Source: Cytophaga hutchinsonii ATCC 33406
GTDB lineage: Bacteria > Bacteroidota > Bacteroidia > Cytophagales > Cytophagaceae
Length of the DNA: 64,000 nt
Assembly (NCBI RefSeq): GCF_000014145.1
Contig: NC_008255.1
Coordinates: 56,001 to 120,000 of the forward strand
Direction of reading: 5' to 3'
The position numbers and the translations under genes were made by a program. How positions within the stretch are numbered: position 1 is the stretch's first letter; each line of letters begins with the position of its first letter. Below, one piece after another: positions 54,266-63,758 of this stretch. Under the pieces are notes generated by a model. The model was not told the DNA's origin and made no database searches. It saw only the letters and a list, made by a program, of their open reading frames with translations.

Positions 54266-57200
54266 TTAGGCACCTATTTTGTACGAGATGCCTTCCAGTT
54301 TGTTCAACTCGCTAAGAAATACGTTATTCGGGTCAACTCTGTAACTACGTGAGAATGTTTTTACTGTATGCTCGTTTGTATTTTTAGTCAGTGTTAAATA
54401 GAGCAAACAGCTGCCTTTATGCTCCGAAACGATCCTGTCAATTTCAACAACGGTAATAGCATTGATCTGGTCCAGATTAACACTTATATTAACGCTTTTA
54501 CATAATTTAGCACGTACATCTGCCAATAGCTGCGTAGTGGTGATTTTAAAGTCTAATTCCCCTTCACGGCCCCATTTAGGCTTCAAACTGCCTTTCATAA
54601 ACAGGAATTCGCCAATATTGATAAAATGCGCGTGTTTCAGATAATCTTCGCCAAATAAAGCCAGATCAAGCGAGCCGCTGTAATCTTCAATTGTAAAGAG
54701 TACAAATGGTTTTCCGTTTTTGCTCTGGCGTACATTTACTTTCGTAACAATACCCGCTACAGTAAGGTCTTTACCCTGCGGACTGCTCATGACATTCTCC
54801 AACGGACAATTACAGAAATTGTCGATCTCCAGTTTGAACTGATCCAGCGGATGACCGGAAATATAGAAACCAACAATCTCTTTTTCTTTTTTCAGTTTTT
54901 CAATATTTCCCCATTCCTCGCAAGGCGTGATTTTAGGCGGCGCAGGTTTCGCACTTGAACTATCGCCAAACAGCGACGATTGATTGCTGTCATCTTCCGT
55001 CTGAAAAGCATTTCCGTAACGGATCGCTTTTTCAAGGAATGTGATGGTTTCACGTTCCGCTACATTGAAATACTGTGCACGGTGCAGTTCGGTGAAATAA
55101 TCCAGTGCGCCGGCAAGGGCAAGCGATTCAAATGTTTTTTTACTTACCGCACGGAGATTAACTCTGGAAACAAAATCAAAGAAATCCTTGAATGGTCCGT
55201 TTGCCTTGCGTTCATCAACAATCGCCTGCACCGGGCCTTCTCCCACACCTTTAATGGCGCCCATCCCGAAACGGATCTGCCCGTTGCTGTTAACAGAAAA
55301 CTGGTAACTACTTTCATTTACATCCGGCCCAAGAACCGCCATGCCCATACGCTGGCACTCTTCCATAAAGAAAGAGATCTTATCAAAGTTGCTTAAGTTA
55401 TGCGTCAACACAGACGCCATATATTCAGAAGGATAATTTGCTTTTAAATAACCCGTCTGATACGCTACAAACGCATAACAGGTAGAGTGCGATTTGTTAA
55501 ACGCGTATTGAGCAAAGGCTTCCCAGTCGGTCCATACTTTTTCACATACTTTCGGATCAAGTCCTTTTGCTACCGCACCTTCAATAAATTTGCCTTTCAT
55601 TTTATCCAGCGTGGCACGGTCTTTTTTACCCATTGCCTTACGCAGTACATCGGCATCCCCTTTTGTAAAGCCAGCCAGCTTCTGAGACAAAAGCATTACC
55701 TGTTCCTGGTAAACGGTAATGCCATACGTATCACCAAGGTATTCTTCCATTTCCGGCAAGTCGTACACAATCTCTTCTTTGCCCAGTTTACGCTGAATGA
55801 ATTTAGGAATGTATTCGATCGGGCCCGGTCTGTATAGGGCGTTCATCGCAATCAAATCCTCAAACTTATCCGGTTTTAAATTGATGAGGTGTTTTTGCAT
55901 CCCCGCCGATTCAAACTGGAACGTCGCGTTTGTTTCACCTTTCTGGTACAATTCAAATGTCTTCGCATCATCCAGCGGAATATAATCGATATCGATTTTT
56001 ATACCGTGGTTTTCTTCAATCATTTTTAACGCATCACGAATGATGGTAAGGGTTTTCAAACCCAAAAAGTCCATCTTGATTACACCTGCATCTTCAATTA
56101 CTTTGCCGTCAAACTGTGTAACCAACAACTCCGAATCCTTTGCGGTGAATACGGGGATAATATCATACAGGTCTTTTGGCGCAATGATGATACCTGCCGC
56201 GTGAATACCCGTGCCGCGTACAGAGCCTTCCAATATCAATGCCTCCTTCAATACGTCAGAAGCAAGTGTGCCTTCGTCATCCAGCATTTCACGAAGCTTC
56301 TTTACATTCTCTATATCTTCCGGCGTTAGTTCTTCTGTAAGCGTTTTGTCTTTTTCGTTCTTTTTATCCGACGCCTTCATCGGGCCTTTCATTACCCAGT
56401 TCAATTCAATGCCTGGTTTGTCGGGTACAAGTTTGGCCAGCGCATTTGATTCCTGTAACGGAAGATCCAGTACACGCGCCACATCCTTAATACTCATCTT
56501 CGCTGCCATTGTACCATAGGTTACAATCTGCGCTACTTGTTTTTTGCCATATTTCTCTACCACATAATCAATCACTTTCTGACGGCCTTCGTCGTCAAAG
56601 TCTGTATCAATATCGGGCATGCTCTTACGATCCGGATTCAGGAAACGCTCAAACAGGAGATTATATTTAATAGGGTCAATGTTGGTGATACCAATACAAT
56701 ATGCAACAGCAGAGCCGGCAGCTGAACCACGGCCAGGCCCGATTAACACACCGATCTCGCGGCCTTTGTTAATGAAATCCTGCACGATCAGAAAGTAGCC
56801 GGCAAAGCCCATCGTGCGGATGGTATGTAATTCAAAATCCAGTCGCTCTTTAATTTCTGGTGTTACATCAACGTATCGGTTGCGGGCACCTTCGTATGTT
56901 AAATGCTGTAAATAATTATCCTGGTCTAAAAATGTTGAAGGGATTTCATAATTAGGCAAAAGGATGTCTTGCTTCAGCTTCAGTATTTCTACTTTGTCAA
57001 CAATCTGCATCGTATTGTCGATCGCTTCGGGAATGTCGCTGAATAGCGTTGACATTTCCTCTTTCGTTTTGAAATAAAACTGATCGTTCGCAAATGCAAA
57101 GCGACGACCCTTCATCATCGATTCATCATCCGAAAAATCTTTCATGGTCGGGGTGCTTTGCTTTTCACCGGTATTGATACATAAAAGAATGTCGTGCGCG

Positions 57201-57850
57201 TTCGAATCTTTCTGATCCACATAATGCGAATCGTTCGAAGCAATAATTGGTACCTGATACTTACGTGCAAGCTTGATCAGCACTTCGTTTACAATATTCT
57301 GTTCTTTGATATCGTGGCGCTGCAGCTCTACATAATAGTCTTCACCAAATAAATCCAGCCACCATTTGAAAGCCTTTTCACCAGCCTCTTCACCTTTAGC
57401 CAGAATTGTTCTCGGCACTTCAGCTCCCAGGCAACACGTAGTCGCAATCAAACCTTTGTGATACTGCAGTATAAGTTCTTTATCAATACGCGGGTACTTT
57501 CCATACTGACCTTCGATGTAGCCTAGAGAACAAAGCTTGATCAGATTTTTATATCCTTCCGGGTTTTTTGCTAATAGTAACTGGTGATAACGGACATCTT
57601 TATTGTCTTTCGTAAAGTTCTTCTTAAAACGATCCTCAACAAGATAGAATTCACAACCAACAATTGGCTTGATGTTATTTTTAACCGCTTCGGCAACAAA
57701 TTGAAAAATGCCATGCATGTTTCCATGATCTGTAAGCGCAAGAGCTTTCATTTCATTTTTAACCGCTTTGCCAACCAGACCTTTTATGCTGGCAGCACCA
57801 TCTAATAAAGAAAACTGTGAATGGACATGTAAATGTGCGAAATCAGGCAT
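54266..57850 (-). CDS. dnaE: DNA polymerase III alpha subunit, 1194 residues
   Basis: Replicative polymerase. N-terminal PHP domain (HLHVHSQFSLLDGAA at 6-20, TDHGNMHG, SNDSHYV at 205), polymerase core with catalytic acids Asp413 and Asp415 in PDIDTDFDDEGR, tandem helix-hairpin-helix in the YAFNKSHSTCYAFVAYQTGY region and after, and a C-terminal OB fold (VNVRQSKNGKPFVLFTIEDY) near 1010-1060. Length is normal for DnaE1. The PHP metal ligands look intact, which suggests but does not prove a proofreading function. A small hairpin lies directly before its start. Confidence 0.97.
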   Translation of the reverse strand: MPDFAHLHVHSQFSLLDGAASIKGLVGKAVKNEMKALALTDHGNMHGIFQFVAEAVKNNIKPIVGCEFYLVEDRFKKNFTKDNKDVRYHQLLLAKNPEGYKNLIKLCSLGYIEGQYGKYPRIDKELILQYHKGLIATTCCLGAEVPRTILAKGEEAGEKAFKWWLDLFGEDYYVELQRHDIKEQNIVNEVLIKLARKYQVPIIASNDSHYVDQKDSNAHDILLCINTGEKQSTPTMKDFSDDESMMKGRRFAFANDQFYFKTKEEMSTLFSDIPEAIDNTMQIVDKVEILKLKQDILLPNYEIPSTFLDQDNYLQHLTYEGARNRYVDVTPEIKERLDFELHTIRTMGFAGYFLIVQDFINKGREIGVLIGPGRGSAAGSAVAYCIGITNIDPIKYNLLFERFLNPDRKSMPDIDTDFDDEGRQKVIDYVVEKYGKKQVAQIVTYGTMAAKMSIKDVARVLDLPLQESNALAKLVPDKPGIELNWVMKGPMKASDKKNEKDKTLTEELTPEDIENVKKLREMLDDEGTLASDVLKEALILEGSVRGTGIHAAGIIIAPKDLYDIIPVFTAKDSELLVTQFDGKVIEDAGVIKMDFLGLKTLTIIRDALKMIEENHGIKIDIDYIPLDDAKTFELYQKGETNATFQFESAGMQKHLINLKPDKFEDLIAMNALYRPGPIEYIPKFIQRKLGKEEIVYDLPEMEEYLGDTYGITVYQEQVMLLSQKLAGFTKGDADVLRKAMGKKDRATLDKMKGKFIEGAVAKGLDPKVCEKVWTDWEAFAQYAFNKSHSTCYAFVAYQTGYLKANYPSEYMASVLTHNLSNFDKISFFMEECQRMGMAVLGPDVNESSYQFSVNSNGQIRFGMGAIKGVGEGPVQAIVDERKANGPFKDFFDFVSRVNLRAVSKKTFESLALAGALDYFTELHRAQYFNVAERETITFLEKAIRYGNAFQTEDDSNQSSLFGDSSSAKPAPPKITPCEEWGNIEKLKKEKEIVGFYISGHPLDQFKLEIDNFCNCPLENVMSSPQGKDLTVAGIVTKVNVRQSKNGKPFVLFTIEDYSGSLDLALFGEDYLKHAHFINIGEFLFMKGSLKPKWGREGELDFKITTTQLLADVRAKLCKSVNISVNLDQINAITVVEIDRIVSEHKGSCLLYLTLTKNTNEHTVKTFSRSYRVDPNNVFLSELNKLEGISYKIGA

Positions 57851-58005
57851 ATTCGTATTTTGGGTAAGAACTCCAAGTTACCCAATAACAAAAAAGAGAT
57901 ATTCAAAAGTTTTCAACACGGCAATTATTTCGCAAAATAAGTTCATGCAAGTCGAATAATAGGCGCTGTTGCGCTTCATTGCCGTCCCTTTCAATGGATG
58001 GATTA

Positions 58006-59688
58006 TTAAACCAATTTCGAATCTTCTGTAAGTTCAATCTGCAAAGTCTTAAAATAAAGCACATCAGAAATATTCAGATCAATTTCCTTTATATGAATAC
58101 CATTCGTATAGGCAATAAAAACAGATGCAGGTTCATGAATTTGTTCCGCAGAAAATTCTGTTGCCGGCAAATCATTTATACGAAGAATTTTATCGCCTTT
58201 GCCCAGTAAATGAATATAAGGAGAATCAGGATCAACAGATTGAATTGTGAAGGATGTATCACAAAGAAATCCAAAATGACGTGCAAAGAAATTACTATGG
58301 GAAACTTCATCTACAGGCATTTGCAGATGAGCAAAAGCATCAAGTAGATCTTCTTTTAAATCGCCCAGCCCATAGATCCAGTGCGGGAATTTTTCAACGT
58401 ATTGATTAGAAGTAATGGAATGAAAAAGCGCTGTAATGGAATCTTCAGTATAGCCATTGCCGTCAGTTTTATAAGAATTCCATAGTATCAGCATCATGTC
58501 ACGCAGCGTTGAGACATTTGCTGTCGCCTTACGGATCGCTGTATCCATAAGGAATGCAACGATAGCACCTTTTACATAAATAGAAACTTTACGGTTGGGA
58601 ATGCCTGCTTCGTAACCGTCAACCCATAGATCAAACGAACTGTCTGCTATGGAAAGATGATGATTACCGAAAGAATAAAAATGACGCTTCAGTAAAATAT
58701 TAAATTCTTCCTGATACCATTTTTTAGAAAAAACGTTTGTAAGTGCAACATAAAAATCACCCAGATATGTCGTGATTCCTTCCGCTACAAAACCGGTATT
58801 AAAATATTGCGCTTCAAATAAATTATACGGAAGCATTTCGGAAGGCCTGATTTTACATATGTTCCAGGTATGATATAGTTCATGCGAACAGATACCGATC
58901 AATTCCGGATATAGTTTTTCTTTCACATCAGAAGCGGGTCCCAAACAGATTACGGTAGAATTTCGATGTTCGACACCATGGTAATGCTGGTATGGCACAA
59001 TCAACAACTGAAAATGATACTCCTTTTCGGGGAACGTCCCAAAGTCGTTGATCTGAGCAACTGTAAACAGTTTAAAGTCATCAACCATAGTTGACGGGAA
59101 GTGAGACGCATCAACCGTTGAATGAATATAAAACGGAATATCCTGAACAGTATAAGATAACGTAGTCAATGTGGGCGAAGCCACAATAGGGAAGTCGCTT
59201 AAAGCCAGAAAGGAACCTGTTACATATAAATTACTGGATTCTTTAGGCATTCCTGTACCTATAATAAAGGAGGAAGGTAAATTTAGCTGAAGTATACAAG
59301 ACAACGTTTCCTGTTCGTCAACAGCCATAAGGCAGGCAATCGGGTTTATATAGAATAAATCCGGGTCCGACCAGCAGCCACCGGCATCCAGTTGCCGGCA
59401 GTAATATAAATAGCTGAAAGTTATTGTCATTCCGGTTTCCGCCTGAACCTGCCAGGAGTTCCTGTCTGTCTTTGTAACGGGCAAAAAAGTGCCGTTTTGA
59501 TTCTGAGCCCTACAATCCCGGATATTGGCTGCATAATTCTGCAACATATACCGGCCAGGTCTCCAGGAAGGTATTTTTAAGATCGGATTCTTTTTTATCG
59601 TTTCGAACGAAATTGTTACCTGAATAAAATTTGCAGGAAGATTAGTAGTATGTATTTGATATTCAATTGATTTTGTCGATTTTTGCAT
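58006..59688 (-). CDS. M61-family metallopeptidase with PDZ domain, 560 residues
   Basis: Glycyl aminopeptidase-like protein. N-terminal beta domain (M61 N-terminal type, with SWRPGRYMLQNYAANI), a thermolysin-like catalytic domain with zinc motif HELYH (269-273, chosen start) and the downstream Glu in AEGITTYLGD, and a C-terminal PDZ-like domain (SPYIHLLGKGDKILRINDLP). I prefer the ATG at 59688 (MQKSTKSIEYQIH), because the longer frame adds only a weak, non-conserved stretch. No signal peptide, so perhaps cytoplasmic. Lies between dnaE and rpmH and is read leftward. Confidence 0.88.
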   Translation of the reverse strand: MQKSTKSIEYQIHTTNLPANFIQVTISFETIKKNPILKIPSWRPGRYMLQNYAANIRDCRAQNQNGTFLPVTKTDRNSWQVQAETGMTITFSYLYYCRQLDAGGCWSDPDLFYINPIACLMAVDEQETLSCILQLNLPSSFIIGTGMPKESSNLYVTGSFLALSDFPIVASPTLTTLSYTVQDIPFYIHSTVDASHFPSTMVDDFKLFTVAQINDFGTFPEKEYHFQLLIVPYQHYHGVEHRNSTVICLGPASDVKEKLYPELIGICSHELYHTWNICKIRPSEMLPYNLFEAQYFNTGFVAEGITTYLGDFYVALTNVFSKKWYQEEFNILLKRHFYSFGNHHLSIADSSFDLWVDGYEAGIPNRKVSIYVKGAIVAFLMDTAIRKATANVSTLRDMMLILWNSYKTDGNGYTEDSITALFHSITSNQYVEKFPHWIYGLGDLKEDLLDAFAHLQMPVDEVSHSNFFARHFGFLCDTSFTIQSVDPDSPYIHLLGKGDKILRINDLPATEFSAEQIHEPASVFIAYTNGIHIKEIDLNISDVLYFKTLQIELTEDSKLV

Positions 59689-59750
59689 AAGAAAGAAAGA
59701 AGTCTGGCATACTTTTAACAAATATTAACAAGTTATTTTTAAAAACAATA

Positions 59751-59781
59751 TTGTTAGTTCGAAAAACGATTGGTATATTTG
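59751..59781 (+). promoter_or_regulatory. Promoter of rpmH-rnpA
   Basis: TTG at 59751-59753, 20 bases, then TATATTTG at 59774-59781: a near-perfect Bacteroidota housekeeping promoter. Transcription should start near 59788, giving a leader of about 60 bases. Confidence 0.8.
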
Positions 59782-59848
59782 CAACCCTATTTATATGAAA
59801 GAAACAGATTCTTGTCTTCAATAATAAGTAGGATAACGATTTATAATT

Positions 59849-60007
59849 ATGAAAAGGACATTTCAGCCATCAAACCGTAAAAGAAAAAATAAGCACGGAT
59901 TCCGTTCAAGAATGGAAACTGCTAACGGTAGAAGAGTTTTAGCTGCAAGAAGAGCTAAAGGTCGTAAAAGATTAACGGTATCAGACGAGATTCCTCGTAA
60001 AGGATAA
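59849..60007 (+). CDS. rpmH: Ribosomal protein L34, 52 residues
   Basis: Small basic protein of the 50S subunit. Sequence starts [20 protein letters not shown] and continues [20 protein letters not shown], the L34 signature, with a short C-terminal extension ([10 protein letters not shown]) common in this phylum. It is followed 44 bases later by rnpA, the classical pairing. Confidence 0.98.
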   Translation: MKRTFQPSNRKRKNKHGFRSRMETANGRRVLAARRAKGRKRLTVSDEIPRKG

Positions 60008-60051
60008 TTATTCTAAGCTTGTTACCGTTTTGGGTGAACAGTTAGATTAAC

Positions 60052-60468
60052 ATGCACCAAAACAATATACATACAAACGGTAACAAGCTTTTTTCTTTTC
60101 CTAAAAAGGAAAAGTTAACAAGTAAAACTACAATCGATCGCCTTTTCAAAGAAGGCGAATCCAGATTCAAATATCCTTTCCGGATATTATTTTTGTCTGC
60201 GGATACCTATACCGAATATTTCCCTCAAGTACTTATCTCTGTCAGCAAACGCAATTTCAAGCGTGCTGTTGATCGCAATCGAATTAAACGTTTAATTCGC
60301 GAAGCGTATCGCCTGCAAAAAAACGAATTGCTCGCATTGTTTCCTGTAAAACCTGCTTCACTGGCAATTCTTTATACAGCTAAAGAAGAAATTCAACTGG
60401 AGGAATTGAAAAAAAAGCTATATTTAATAATTAAAATGACGCAATCAGACAATAACTCATTGAAGTAA
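60052..60468 (+). CDS. rnpA: Ribonuclease P protein component, 138 residues
   Basis: Protein subunit of RNase P, which trims tRNA 5' leaders. The RNR motif is in SKRNFKRAVDRNRIKRLIRE at about 75-94, and the N-terminal Phe/Lys-rich LTSKTTIDRLFKEG is typical. Slightly longer than the 119 residues of E. coli because of a 15-residue N-terminal extension. Co-transcribed with rpmH. The S41 protease gene follows after 45 bases in the same direction. Confidence 0.96.
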   Translation: MHQNNIHTNGNKLFSFPKKEKLTSKTTIDRLFKEGESRFKYPFRILFLSADTYTEYFPQVLISVSKRNFKRAVDRNRIKRLIREAYRLQKNELLALFPVKPASLAILYTAKEEIQLEELKKKLYLIIKMTQSDNNSLK

Positions 60469-60513
60469 TCGTACTGATTAAGCATTAAAAAACATTCATT
60501 ACATTCTCATAAG

Positions 60514-62166
60514 ATGAACATTAAGCGTTGGGGAGTTATTACAGCTGTTGCCATAGGATCAGTTGCTTTGTTGTCTGCATTTAAACAAACAGATAAGTAT
60601 TTTGAAATTGCCAAAAACATGGAGCTTTTTTCTGCCGTGTATAAAGAGGTGAATTTATTATATGTTGACGAAGTTAATCCGTCACAAACGATGACAACAG
60701 GTATTGATGCAATGTTGGAGTCATTAGATCCGTATACAAATTATATCCCTGAAGATAAAATTGAAGATTTTCGGACACAAATGACGGGTCAATACGGTGG
60801 TATAGGTGCTGTTATTGGTGAGCGTAAAGACAAAATAATCATCCTGATGCCGTATGAAGGTTTCCCGGCACAAAAAGCAGGTCTTCAGATTGGTGATGAA
60901 ATTCTTAGTGTAGATGGCATTGTGACGACAAGTAAAAATTCAGGTGATGTAAGTAAATTATTAAGAGGACAGGCAGACACACCGCTTAAAATTAAAGTAA
61001 AGCGTTTTAACACACCTGAACCGTTAGAGTTTACGCTGGTAAGACAGAAAATCAAAATCAGCAATGTGCCATACTTCGGTATGGTGAATACAAATACAGG
61101 TTATATCAAACTTTCTGACTTTACACAAGCCGCTTCTATTGAAGTGAAAAAAGCATTGACTGATTTGAAAGCTAAAGGAGCTACACAGATCATTTTTGAT
61201 TTAAGAGGAAACCCAGGTGGTTTGCTGAACGAAGCCGTTAATATATCGAATATCTTTATTCCGAAAGATAAATTAGTAGTAAGTACAAAAGGGAAAGTTT
61301 CTGAATGGAATACAAAATATATAACAGAGCTTGTTCCAGACGATTTGAATATTCCAATTGCTGTATTAGTTAGCGGACGCAGTGCTTCAGCTTCTGAAAT
61401 CGTTGCCGGAGTAATTCAGGATTATGACAGAGGGGTAATTATCGGTCAGCGTTCGTATGGAAAAGGCCTTGTGCAAACAACACGTGAACTGCCATATAAT
61501 TCTCAGATCAAAGTTACAACCGCTAAATATTATACACCAAGCGGACGTTGTATTCAGGCAATTGATTACGCACACAGAGCTGCAGACGGTTCTGTATCTA
61601 AATTTGCAGATTCGCTGCATGTAGCGTTTAAAACTACAAATGGAAGAACGGTATATGATGGCGGCGGTGTAACTCCTGATATTACTGTCGTTCAGGATTC
61701 TATTTCTCCGATCCTGGTTGCATTGGTTTCCAAGAGTCTGTTGTTCGATTATGCAACCGAATACCGTTCAAAACACGAAAGCATTGGCGATGCCAGAACA
61801 TTTAACCTGTCAGATAGAGATTATCAGGATTTTGTTACCTGGTTAAAAGACAAAGATTACTCCTATACAACTAAAGTTGAAAAGACATTAGATGAAATGA
61901 CAAAGCAGTCCAAGCAGGAGAAATATTTTGATGCCATGAAAGATCAGCTGGATCAAATGAAAAAAGTTATCGCAAAAGATAAAGAGAATGATCTGATTAA
62001 ATTTCAAAGCCAGATTATGGAATATTTAGAAGAAGAAATTGCTTCCAGATACTATCTGCAAAAAGGTATCATTGAATCATCTTTCGATAGCGACAAAGAC
62101 ATACAGTCAGCGCTTGAAGTATTAAATAATAAGACGAAATACAATTCGATCTTATCCGGAAAATAA
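60514..62166 (+). CDS. S41-family C-terminal processing protease, 550 residues
   Basis: Tail-specific protease of the envelope. N-terminal membrane anchor (about 5-24), a PDZ domain at about 95-165 (GGIGAVIGERKDKIIIL), then the S41 catalytic core: SASASE at 290-295 with the nucleophile serine and Lys317 in RSYGKGLVQ. A long helical C-terminal region of about 140 residues (YVTWLKDKDYSYTTK ... EEEIASRYY) follows. Similar in layout to CtpA/CtpB but longer. Probably clips the C-termini of exported proteins. Confidence 0.94.
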   Translation: MNIKRWGVITAVAIGSVALLSAFKQTDKYFEIAKNMELFSAVYKEVNLLYVDEVNPSQTMTTGIDAMLESLDPYTNYIPEDKIEDFRTQMTGQYGGIGAVIGERKDKIIILMPYEGFPAQKAGLQIGDEILSVDGIVTTSKNSGDVSKLLRGQADTPLKIKVKRFNTPEPLEFTLVRQKIKISNVPYFGMVNTNTGYIKLSDFTQAASIEVKKALTDLKAKGATQIIFDLRGNPGGLLNEAVNISNIFIPKDKLVVSTKGKVSEWNTKYITELVPDDLNIPIAVLVSGRSASASEIVAGVIQDYDRGVIIGQRSYGKGLVQTTRELPYNSQIKVTTAKYYTPSGRCIQAIDYAHRAADGSVSKFADSLHVAFKTTNGRTVYDGGGVTPDITVVQDSISPILVALVSKSLLFDYATEYRSKHESIGDARTFNLSDRDYQDFVTWLKDKDYSYTTKVEKTLDEMTKQSKQEKYFDAMKDQLDQMKKVIAKDKENDLIKFQSQIMEYLEEEIASRYYLQKGIIESSFDSDKDIQSALEVLNNKTKYNSILSGK

Positions 62167-62191
62167 CCCCAAAGCAAAATGCTTTGTTTAT

Positions 62192-62232
62192 ATAAGAGCA
62201 GGGAAGTCATACGTTGATTTTCCTGCTCTTAT
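62192..62232 (+). terminator. Terminator of the S41 protease gene
   Basis: ATAAGAGCAGGGAA (62192-62205) pairs with TTTCCTGCTCTTAT with one G-T pair across a 12-base loop. The T-tract is weak (ATTATTA). Confidence 0.7.
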
Positions 62233-62248
62233 TATTAACGCATAGTTT

Positions 62249-62926
62249 ATGGCACATATATTAAGTATAGATACAAGCACATCCATTTGTTCTGTTGCTT
62301 TACATACAGACGGCAAATTGATTGCACACACCGAAACATTTTTAGACCGCTCTCACTCCAGAAATATTTCACATATGATAGACCATATATTGGCGATATG
62401 TGAAATAAGTATGAATGACTTAAGCGCATATGCTGTTTCAGCCGGGCCGGGCTCTTATACAGGAATGCGTATTGGCACATCAACGGCAAAAGGTTTTTGT
62501 TTCGCCCTGGACAAACCGCTTATTTCAGTTTCCTCTTTATATAGCCTTGCAGCCAAATTAGAACACAAACAACCTGGTATATATTATGTACCTATGATTG
62601 ATGCCAGGCGTATGGAAGTATATACAACAATATATGATTCCGGATTGAATGAAATTGCGGAGGAACAAGCATTAATTCTTACCGAAGAATCTTTTCAGGA
62701 ACAATTAATAGATAAAAAAGTGTTGTTTGGTGGTGATGGAAGCCGCAAGTTTCAGGAAATTTGCAGTCATTCGAATGCATTCTTTGCAAACGATGCATAT
62801 CCATCAGCAGAATTTATGGGTAAAAAGGCTTTTGAAAAGTTTCAAAATCAAACATTCGAAGATATTGCCTACTTTGAACCCAATTATATCAAAGAATTTC
62901 ACACAAACAGCAATGTGAAGTCATAA
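62249..62926 (+). CDS. tsaB: tRNA threonylcarbamoyladenosine protein TsaB, 225 residues
   Basis: Partner of TsaD in making t6A37 in ANN-reading tRNAs. ASKHA fold: ILSIDTSTSICSVALHTDG at the start, AGPGSYTGMRIGTSTAKGF in the middle, and MIDARRMEVYT, all diagnostic for TsaB (formerly YeaZ). It lacks the full ATP and metal site of TsaD, as expected. Full length. The DUF2480 gene follows after 14 bases. Confidence 0.95.
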   Translation: MAHILSIDTSTSICSVALHTDGKLIAHTETFLDRSHSRNISHMIDHILAICEISMNDLSAYAVSAGPGSYTGMRIGTSTAKGFCFALDKPLISVSSLYSLAAKLEHKQPGIYYVPMIDARRMEVYTTIYDSGLNEIAEEQALILTEESFQEQLIDKKVLFGGDGSRKFQEICSHSNAFFANDAYPSAEFMGKKAFEKFQNQTFEDIAYFEPNYIKEFHTNSNVKS

Positions 62927-62940
62927 AAAGTATTACTAAA

Positions 62941-63453
62941 ATGAGTACAGATACAATAATAAATAAGGTTCAACAAAGCGGATTGATCACAATTGATCTG
63001 GAAGATTATTTTGATTCCGGCGAAAAAGTGCTTTTTGATATAAAAAATTACTTGCATGAGGGTATTATTTTAAAAGAAAAGGACTTTAGGGCCTTCTTAA
63101 AAGAACATAATTGGGAGCAATATGCAGGGAAAAATGTAGCAATTACATGTTCCGTTGATGCAATTATCCCAACCTGGGCATATATGTTGGTTACAACAAA
63201 ACTGCAACCCTATGCAAATTTGATCGTATTCGGGACATTAAAAGACCTCCATGCAAAAATATTTTCACAGGCAATTACTAAAATAAATGCAGCCGATTAT
63301 ACCCAGGCTAAGGTCGTAATTAAGGGTTGTGGTAAGCTGGAAGTGCCTGTTTCTGCGTATGTTGAACTGACGAATAAATTGCTTCCGGTAGTTTCAAGCA
63401 TTATGTATGGAGAACCCTGCAGCACGGTTCCCGTATACAAGCAATTAAAATAA
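62941..63453 (+). CDS. DUF2480 family protein, 170 residues
   Basis: Conserved in Bacteroidota, function unknown. The family is recognised by IINKVQQSGLITIDLEDYF at the start, KEKDFRAFLKEHNWEQYAGK, VDAIIPTWAYMLVTTKLQPY in the middle and the C-terminal KGCGKLEVPVSAYVELTNKL. A Cys in CSVDAIIPTW and one in VIKGCG are notable. No signal peptide. It is close behind tsaB and probably co-transcribed, then followed by the rRNA promoter region. Confidence 0.88.
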   Translation: MSTDTIINKVQQSGLITIDLEDYFDSGEKVLFDIKNYLHEGIILKEKDFRAFLKEHNWEQYAGKNVAITCSVDAIIPTWAYMLVTTKLQPYANLIVFGTLKDLHAKIFSQAITKINAADYTQAKVVIKGCGKLEVPVSAYVELTNKLLPVVSSIMYGEPCSTVPVYKQLK

Positions 63454-63465
63454 TTCAAATTCTCA

Positions 63466-63497
63466 TTTGGATGCTGAGATTAAAAAACCTATCTTTG
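63466..63497 (+). promoter_or_regulatory. rRNA operon promoter P1
   Basis: TTTG (63466-63469), 20 bases, TATCTTTG (63490-63497): perfect Bacteroidota consensus. Start expected near 63504. Confidence 0.85.
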
Positions 63498-63603
63498 CAC
63501 TCCCAAATCGATAACAAGGCACTTTTTGGGAACGTTCATTAAAAGATTCGATTTAACTCTTCTAAATTTAGTACAAGAAAAGAATAAAAACTTTCTAAAC
63601 TGA

Positions 63604-63635
63604 TTTGGAGATTAAATTTAAAATGTTCACCTTTG
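63604..63635 (+). promoter_or_regulatory. rRNA operon promoter P2
   Basis: TTTG (63604-63607), 20 bases, CACCTTTG (63628-63635). Followed by GCAACCCG, the same initial sequence as after P3. Confidence 0.75.
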
Positions 63636-63727
63636 CAACCCGATAAAGCAGCAGGCTTTAAAGGGGAAGGAGTTGAAGTATTGAAAAGGGATTCGAAATA
63701 AAAACTTTAAAATAATTTGTTAAAGGA

Positions 63728-63758
63728 TTTGTTTTAAAAGAAAAAGGAATTACCTTTG
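63728..63758 (+). promoter_or_regulatory. rRNA operon promoter P3
   Basis: TTTG (63728-63731), 19 bases, TACCTTTG (63751-63758), then GCAACCCG. Three promoters within 290 bases are typical of strongly expressed rRNA operons. Confidence 0.85.
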
